From: Desulfurispira natronophila
GTDB lineage: Bacteria > Chrysiogenota > Chrysiogenetes > Chrysiogenales > Chrysiogenaceae
Direction: 5' to 3'
Length of the DNA stretch: 64,000 bases
NCBI RefSeq assembly: GCF_014203025.1
Contig: NZ_JACHID010000009.1
Location: 60,810-124,809, forward strand
Made by a program: the position numbers and the translations under genes. Positions 59,809 to 64,000 of this stretch are shown here, in pieces; positions within the stretch are counted from its first letter, which is position 1; every line of letters starts with the position of its first letter. A model generated the notes under the pieces. The model made no database searches and was not told the origin of the DNA. It saw only the letters and a program-made list of their open reading frames with translations.

Positions 59809-59884
59809 TGGTGGAGCTAGGCGGGATCGAACCGCCGACCTCTTGAATGCCATTCAAGCGCGCTCCCAGCTGCGCCATAGCCCC
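59809..59884 (-). tRNA. tRNA-Ala (anticodon GGC)
   Basis: 76-nt cloverleaf on the minus strand: acceptor GGGGCTA/TAGCTCC, discriminator A and encoded CCA; anticodon stem CTTGA/TCAAG with loop ATGGCAT (anticodon GGC); T-loop GGTTCGATCC. Reads GCC/GCU. It has its own consensus promoter and terminator. Confidence 0.97.
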
Positions 59885-59897
59885 ACAAACAGGCATG

Positions 59898-59926
59898 GTT
59901 ATACTGCCCTGCCGGCCCCTTGTCAA
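59898..59926 (-). promoter_or_regulatory. Promoter of tRNA-Ala
   Basis: Minus strand TTGACA (59926-59921), 17 bases, TATAAC (59903-59898). Eleven of twelve consensus positions; the start would fall just before the mature tRNA 5' end. Confidence 0.8.
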
Positions 59927-60123
59927 GCAATTTACTCCGCTTTTTTTGAAAAGCTGCAACCACTGATAACTGCACACGACACTTTCCGCACAGTGGACAC
60001 AGACAACAAGCATTATTGAGCGATTCCCCCACATGCAAAGCCTGACCAGTGAGGTGCCTCCAACATAGTTAACGCCACAAGGACCTGCCGCGAAACAACT
60101 CTTCGCGCCGTGAATAGTTCACC

Positions 60124-60152
60124 TTGATTTTACCGGCACTTCCCAATATAAG
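60124..60152 (+). promoter_or_regulatory. Promoter of the NYN-domain gene
   Basis: TTGATT (60124-60129), 17 bases, TATAAG (60147-60152), 63 bases before the ATG. Good match to sigma-70 spacing and hexamers. Confidence 0.55.
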
Positions 60153-60215
60153 TGTGGTTTTATACGAACATTTTTTCTCACATCAGAACCATAGGCAAAT
60201 ATGCAAAGGATTTCT

Positions 60216-61073
60216 ATGGCCGCCTCGAGTTTGATTCACAGCTTTAAATCTACCGCCAAAGTCGGAGTCTATGTTGATGTCGCCAACTTGGTGCGCAATG
60301 GCGGATACGGCATGCGCTACGAAGTCCTGCGAGAGTTTGCCTGTCGCGACTCTGCCGAACTGGTGCGCCTCAACGCCTACGTCAGCTTCGATGTTGATCG
60401 GGCCAGCAAGGATAATGTTTACCGGTACAAGATGACCAATTTTTATTCAATTTTGCGGGACTTTGGCTACAAAGTCATAGAAAAGCCGGTAAAGTGGTAC
60501 GTGGATGAAAACGGCAACCGCTTTGGCAAGGCCAACGCCGACCTGGATATGGCGGTGGACGCCCTGTTGCAATCAGAAAACCTGGATCGGGTACTGCTAG
60601 TGACCGGTGATGGAGACTTTGTGCAAGTGGTGCGAGCCCTTCAAAACAAGGGATGCCGGGTCGAGACCCTGGCATTTCAGCACATATCTTCCGACCTGAA
60701 AAAAGAATCGGACATGTTTATGTCCGGCTACCTTATCCCCAACCTTTTGCCTATGGACTCGCCAGATGGTCGTCGTGTGGCCTGGGGTGATGTCGGATCA
60801 CGGGTGCGCGGATTTTGCTATCATCACGATGACAATCAGAACTTCGGCTTTATGCGCTTTTTACAAAAAGTGGGGCCGGGATTGTGGATCACTGATTCGC
60901 GGCGTGAAGACTCCCCCTACCGCACCGCCTACTTCCGCGACTCCAGCCTGATGGCCGACATCAATCCTCGCCACTTGCCGGACCGCAACCTCATTTTTGA
61001 ATTTGACCTTGTCAGGGCTGCCAATGGCGATAACCCTGAGGCGAGAAATATAAGCCTTAGCGGTCGATCGTGA
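60216..61073 (+). CDS. NYN/LabA-type PIN-like nuclease with C-terminal cold-shock-like domain
   Basis: 285 residues. The N-terminal NYN domain (about 15-170) has the acidic set of PIN-like RNases: GVYVDVANLVRNG, NADLDMAVDALLQ and LLVTGDGDFVQVVRALQNKGCRVETLAF. The C-terminal segment (about 195-260; GSRVRGFCYHHDDNQNFGFMRFL) looks like an OB-fold cold-shock domain, which would bind RNA or single-stranded DNA. The ATG at 60216 has AAAGGA six bases upstream; an ATG at 60201 is also in frame. Function is probably RNA processing or turnover; substrate unknown. Monocistronic with its own promoter. Confidence 0.78.
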   Translation: MAASSLIHSFKSTAKVGVYVDVANLVRNGGYGMRYEVLREFACRDSAELVRLNAYVSFDVDRASKDNVYRYKMTNFYSILRDFGYKVIEKPVKWYVDENGNRFGKANADLDMAVDALLQSENLDRVLLVTGDGDFVQVVRALQNKGCRVETLAFQHISSDLKKESDMFMSGYLIPNLLPMDSPDGRRVAWGDVGSRVRGFCYHHDDNQNFGFMRFLQKVGPGLWITDSRREDSPYRTAYFRDSSLMADINPRHLPDRNLIFEFDLVRAANGDNPEARNISLSGRS

Positions 61074-61233
61074 AGGCAAATCAAGCAACAGTGGCAATTC
61101 GCAATAGCACAGAAGGCTTGCTGTAGCGTTTCCTCTTGGAGGATCCCGCTCACACCACTGCCGGGAGTGCTACTGCCAAGATTCTTCGCCAGGTTACCTT
61201 AAACTCCCCACCGAACATAAATAAGTAGTTGCT

Positions 61234-61596
61234 TCAGGAACTTTGTTTTTCAAACTGATAGGTCATGATAATTCGATTGATGTGATACGCACCATTATCA
61301 TCAATTTCCACAAACTCAAAACCAGTAGCCAAGAGTGAAGCATTAATGTCGCGCTTGCTCCAGCGGCTCATCACCCGCAAGGGGACGTTCACCTTCTCCC
61401 ACTCTCGCACTTCACCAGGGAGCTTTATGTAGACCTCGTACACTTGCCCTTGAGGTATCGACCCTTCATGCACCAGCATGAAGCCCTTCTCCGTCAAATC
61501 AACAATACGCCCCAGAAGCTCATGAGTTCCCTGGCGAAAGACGGGGAAGTAATAAATAAGATTGCGTCGATTCGCTTTGCGACTATCGCTTCCCAT
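61234..61596 (-). CDS. PilZ-domain protein
   Basis: 120 residues consisting of one PilZ domain. NRRNLIYYFPVF supplies the RxxxR-like basic patch (as RRNLIYY) and VDLTEKGFMLV the D-x-[ST]-x-x-G motif, so c-di-GMP binding is plausible but the first motif is irregular. GGGAG lies seven bases before the ATG. PilZ proteins commonly control motility, attachment or polysaccharide export; no partner gene is adjacent. Confidence 0.78.
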   Translation of the reverse strand: MGSDSRKANRRNLIYYFPVFRQGTHELLGRIVDLTEKGFMLVHEGSIPQGQVYEVYIKLPGEVREWEKVNVPLRVMSRWSKRDINASLLATGFEFVEIDDNGAYHINRIIMTYQFEKQSS

Positions 61597-61824
61597 GGCT
61601 GGCTCCCTGTCCTATGATACGAAACTATTCACTCACATGCGCAGACAACTTGCGCCTCACCCGAAAACCTGCCATCAGCGCCCTGATGCGTGACTGCTGC
61701 GATTCACTGCAGACCACACCTCTTGCCTGAAACACTTGCTTGGCACCGGAAAGAAAACCAAATACCATCCAGCACGAGTGCTGGCGGGGTGAGCAACGCC
61801 ACGAATGTTTTTTTCTGAGGAATT

Positions 61825-62298
61825 TTAGCGCGACGGCGGCACCTGAACCCTCTGGCGATAGGTACTGATCCACTGCCGCCACTCTTCCATCTGTTGCGGC
61901 TCATTTACCGTCACACTGCCAGGCAACTGCTGCTTAATATCCTCTTTAAAAAGCTCCAGGCCGCGTTGATATTTCTGGCGAAAGTGCTCAGGCAACTCCC
62001 GATGTGACTTCGCCAACACTCGATCATCAAGCTTCCGCGCATAGCGTAAAGCTTCACGCTGCAAGTCCAGCAGCCGGCGAGCCTCAGTATCGCTGAGATA
62101 ACCGGCATCAAGGCCAGATGATACAATACGTTGAGCCTGAGCCGTAGCCTCCAGGGAGTACATAAGGTTCTGAATATTCTGCACCTCTTCATCACTCCAG
62201 CCGGCAAAACTTGTCTGATAATACATCCATCCAATCCAAACCACTACAATAGCAACTGATGCACCAATAAGATACTTCTTGCGCTGGGGATCGACCAT
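61825..62298 (-). CDS. Membrane-anchored protein of unknown function
   Basis: 157 residues, not recognised. One hydrophobic helix near the N-terminus (YLIGASVAIVVVWIGWMYY, about 9-27) follows a basic stretch (PQRKK), so the rest should face the periplasm. The remainder is mostly helical and charged (NLMYSLEATAQAQRIVSSGL, SDTEARRLLDLQREALRYARKL, EHFRQKYQRGLELFKEDIK), resembling a small coiled or tetratricopeptide-like bundle. The ATG at 62298 has GGGAG upstream; the longer frame to 62406 is not supported. Divergent from the PepSY-TM gene, with 106 bases between starts. Confidence 0.65.
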   Translation of the reverse strand: MVDPQRKKYLIGASVAIVVVWIGWMYYQTSFAGWSDEEVQNIQNLMYSLEATAQAQRIVSSGLDAGYLSDTEARRLLDLQREALRYARKLDDRVLAKSHRELPEHFRQKYQRGLELFKEDIKQQLPGSVTVNEPQQMEEWRQWISTYRQRVQVPPSR

Positions 62299-62404
62299 GG
62301 AGCTCCCTTTCCTGAATTGACCGCGATCAATTTCATGCCGCCCGGCGTGTGCTAGTAAAACTGCGCAGAAACAGACACGCAAGCTTAGCGGAGGCACTAT
62401 TTTC

Positions 62405-63865
62405 ATGAGATTGTACCGTTTTTTATTTCGAATTTCAAAACCTATTCACAAGTACCTTGGGCTCGTATTCTGTCTCTACTTTCTGGCCATGGGCCTCAGC
62501 GGTCTGCTGCTCAACAATCCCGGCTGGATCAAATCCGTCAGTGCACCCTGGGCGCTGACTCCCGAAAACTATGAACCCCACAACTGGAACCGTATGTATC
62601 TGCGAGGCGGAACCATCAAGGGAGATGAGTGGTTTCTGGCGGGCAAGCCGGGTGTCATCTACAGCCCTGATGGAGGGGAGAGCTTTGCCATCCTGGACGA
62701 AGGCTTTGCCCCTTCCGTTTATGGTCGGGACACCCACAGCCTGCTGGTGCAGTCAAACTCCAATGGAACCGAACTCTATGCCGCTACACGCAGTGGCCTG
62801 TACCATCAGGAGTTTAGTTCACCCTGGAGTCAGATCGACCTGCCCGGCAGTTCCGGTGGGCCTGTCGTGGATGTGCTGCAAACCAGGGCGGGGCTGGTGG
62901 CTTTGGGAGAGAGTGAAGTGTTTTTGGCCACAGACGGGCAGGATGAATTTGCGCCGGTTGCCCTGCGCGTTGAAAGCGAAGATGCCCTTCGCTCAGTGCC
63001 ACTCTTCCGCGTGCTGCACGATATCCACAATGGCAAAATTCTGGGCACTCCCGGTAAGTATCTGATTGATGTCGTGGCCCTGGGCTTGATTTTTCTCAGT
63101 CTCAGTGCACTGGTTATCTGGTACGTCCCCTGGCGCAATCGACGTATAAAAAAGTGGTTCCAGCGCCCCAGCAGCATCTTTCGCCTGGGCTGGAAGTACC
63201 ATCTGAAAATCGGCATATGGTCAGCCGTCTTTCTCGTGGCTCTGGCGATTACCGGTGCCCTGCTGCGGCCACCCCTGCTGATTGCCATTGCCCCTTACAG
63301 TGTGGAGAGCAGCAGTCCTCTGCTTACATTCTCCCAGCGCACCGATGGACTGGGAGGGAAGATCCGCAAAGGGGTCTATGCCTCTCGTGATGACTCCATT
63401 ATCCTGGCCACAGATGGCGGATTTTTCCGCGGACCAGCCGACTTCAGCCAGCCATTGCGCCCCTGGCATATTCCCGTGCCTGTGCATAGCATGGGAGTAA
63501 CCGTTCTTGAAGAGATCGAGCCTGGCGCCTACCTGGTGGGTTCGTTTATGGGCCTCTACATCTGGAATGAGCTGAGCGCCCAGCTGTGGCGGCTGCCCCG
63601 TTTGGGCTTGCAGGAGGGGAACCCCTATCGCAGTAATGACCTGCTGAGTGCCGTTGTCATGGAAGGCAGTGTTCCCCGCTACCGGGTGGATTACCATGAC
63701 GGCATGATGCCGGTTTTTGCCAAAGCTCAATCCTTTGTGCCAGAAATGCCTGCGCAGATTGTCGAGCGCACCCCTCTCTCCCTCTGGCACTATTTCTTTG
63801 AGTTTCACAATGGGCGGCTGTTTGAGAAGTGGCTGGGGAGCTCCTATATGCTAACCCACATTTGA
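62405..63865 (+). CDS. PepSY-associated transmembrane protein with propeller-like repeats
   Basis: 486 residues. Membrane helices lie near 17-38, 219-241 and 268-297. The HDIHNGKILG motif before the second helix is typical of PepSY_TM proteins, many of which are iron- or haem-related oxidoreductases. Between helices 1 and 2, and again after helix 3, are short repeats such as IYSPDGGESFAIL, ELYAATRSGLYH, VFLATDG, IILATDGGFFRG and YLVGSFMGLYIWN, resembling BNR or propeller blades. A second FFEFHNGRLFEKWLG motif occurs at 463-478, but the protein ends eight residues later without the helix that follows the first copy. GGAGG lies 11 bases upstream of the ATG. Confidence 0.68.
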   Translation: MRLYRFLFRISKPIHKYLGLVFCLYFLAMGLSGLLLNNPGWIKSVSAPWALTPENYEPHNWNRMYLRGGTIKGDEWFLAGKPGVIYSPDGGESFAILDEGFAPSVYGRDTHSLLVQSNSNGTELYAATRSGLYHQEFSSPWSQIDLPGSSGGPVVDVLQTRAGLVALGESEVFLATDGQDEFAPVALRVESEDALRSVPLFRVLHDIHNGKILGTPGKYLIDVVALGLIFLSLSALVIWYVPWRNRRIKKWFQRPSSIFRLGWKYHLKIGIWSAVFLVALAITGALLRPPLLIAIAPYSVESSSPLLTFSQRTDGLGGKIRKGVYASRDDSIILATDGGFFRGPADFSQPLRPWHIPVPVHSMGVTVLEEIEPGAYLVGSFMGLYIWNELSAQLWRLPRLGLQEGNPYRSNDLLSAVVMEGSVPRYRVDYHDGMMPVFAKAQSFVPEMPAQIVERTPLSLWHYFFEFHNGRLFEKWLGSSYMLTHI

Positions 63866-64000
63866 CAACAGCCCCCCAAAAACACCCTCAAAATCGCCAA
63901 TTTTCCAACATCAACCCGCATGCCTGCTGGGCTGATTAGTGAAAAGCCGGCGATTGTAGTGCCATAAAGGCTGCACCGGCCTTGACCGGCGCAAAATTGC

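Larger units (their letters stand above)
59885..60215. other. 331-base gap between tRNA-Ala and the NYN gene
   Basis: Divergent regulatory region: the tRNA-Ala promoter (59898-59926) on the minus strand and a good promoter for the NYN gene (60124-60152) on the plus strand. Nothing else is recognised in it. Confidence 0.6.

Noticed and set aside
61625..61882. 85-codon frame downstream of the 157-residue membrane protein
   Set aside because: Starts inside the neighbouring gene in another frame, without a ribosome site or recognisable sequence.

Overview
The window reads as a chromosomal segment of a Gram-negative (diderm) bacterium with anaerobic or microaerobic energy metabolism. Support: TamA/TamB-type and other outer-membrane proteins, two ferredoxin-linked 2-oxoacid oxidoreductases, a complete ModE-controlled molybdate uptake system, cytochrome bd oxidase, a B12-dependent (oxygen-indifferent) ribonucleotide reductase, and a long UbiD of the type found in futalosine-pathway menaquinone makers. 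No rRNA is present, so taxonomy is an inference; a deep-branching lineage such as Chrysiogenota, Deferribacterota or Desulfobacterota would fit, but I cannot decide from sequence alone.

Layout. 1-2344: tail of iorB, a TatD-family hydrolase and an unrecognised beta-barrel protein. 2373-6419: molybdate locus modA-mop, a 421-base gap with REP-like and MITE-like repeats, modB-modC, and modE; near-perfect ModE operators precede modA and modE. 6579-9792: two-polypeptide 2-oxoacid:ferredoxin oxidoreductase. 9927-13679: recR, ybaB, dnaX (with an A9 slippage site), purU. 13788-26882: the transcription/translation block tRNA-Thr, tuf, rpmG, secE, nusG, rplK, rplA, L10 leader, rplJ, rplL, rpoB, rpoC, all on the minus strand behind a strong promoter. 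27010-34801: ubiD-like, nrdJ, a YhcC-type radical SAM protein, hisF, trpB. 35089-38668: cydA-cydB-small cydX-like protein, pgsA. 38936-46916: tamA-like, tamB, pyrG. 47104-57179: a dense minus-strand run rluA-recX-tilS-hpt-ftsH-folP, then cdaA-cdaR-glmM-pdxJ-acpS, joining c-di-AMP synthesis, cell-wall precursor supply and cofactor synthesis. 57224-63865: SpoU-type RNA methylase, GNAT acetyltransferase, M20 peptidase, tRNA-Ala, NYN protein, PilZ protein, a membrane-anchored unknown and a PepSY-TM protein.

Most of the window is conserved housekeeping. I see no phage, no CRISPR array, no transposase and no obvious defence system. The observations most worth a second look are the A9 run in dnaX placed to yield a short gamma subunit, the rplJ leader that ends in an intrinsic terminator, a small inverted-repeat element family with copies beside mop and inside the rplJ-rplL gap, a TamA-like protein with no visible signal peptide encoded downstream of tamB, and a PepSY-TM protein carrying propeller-like repeats.
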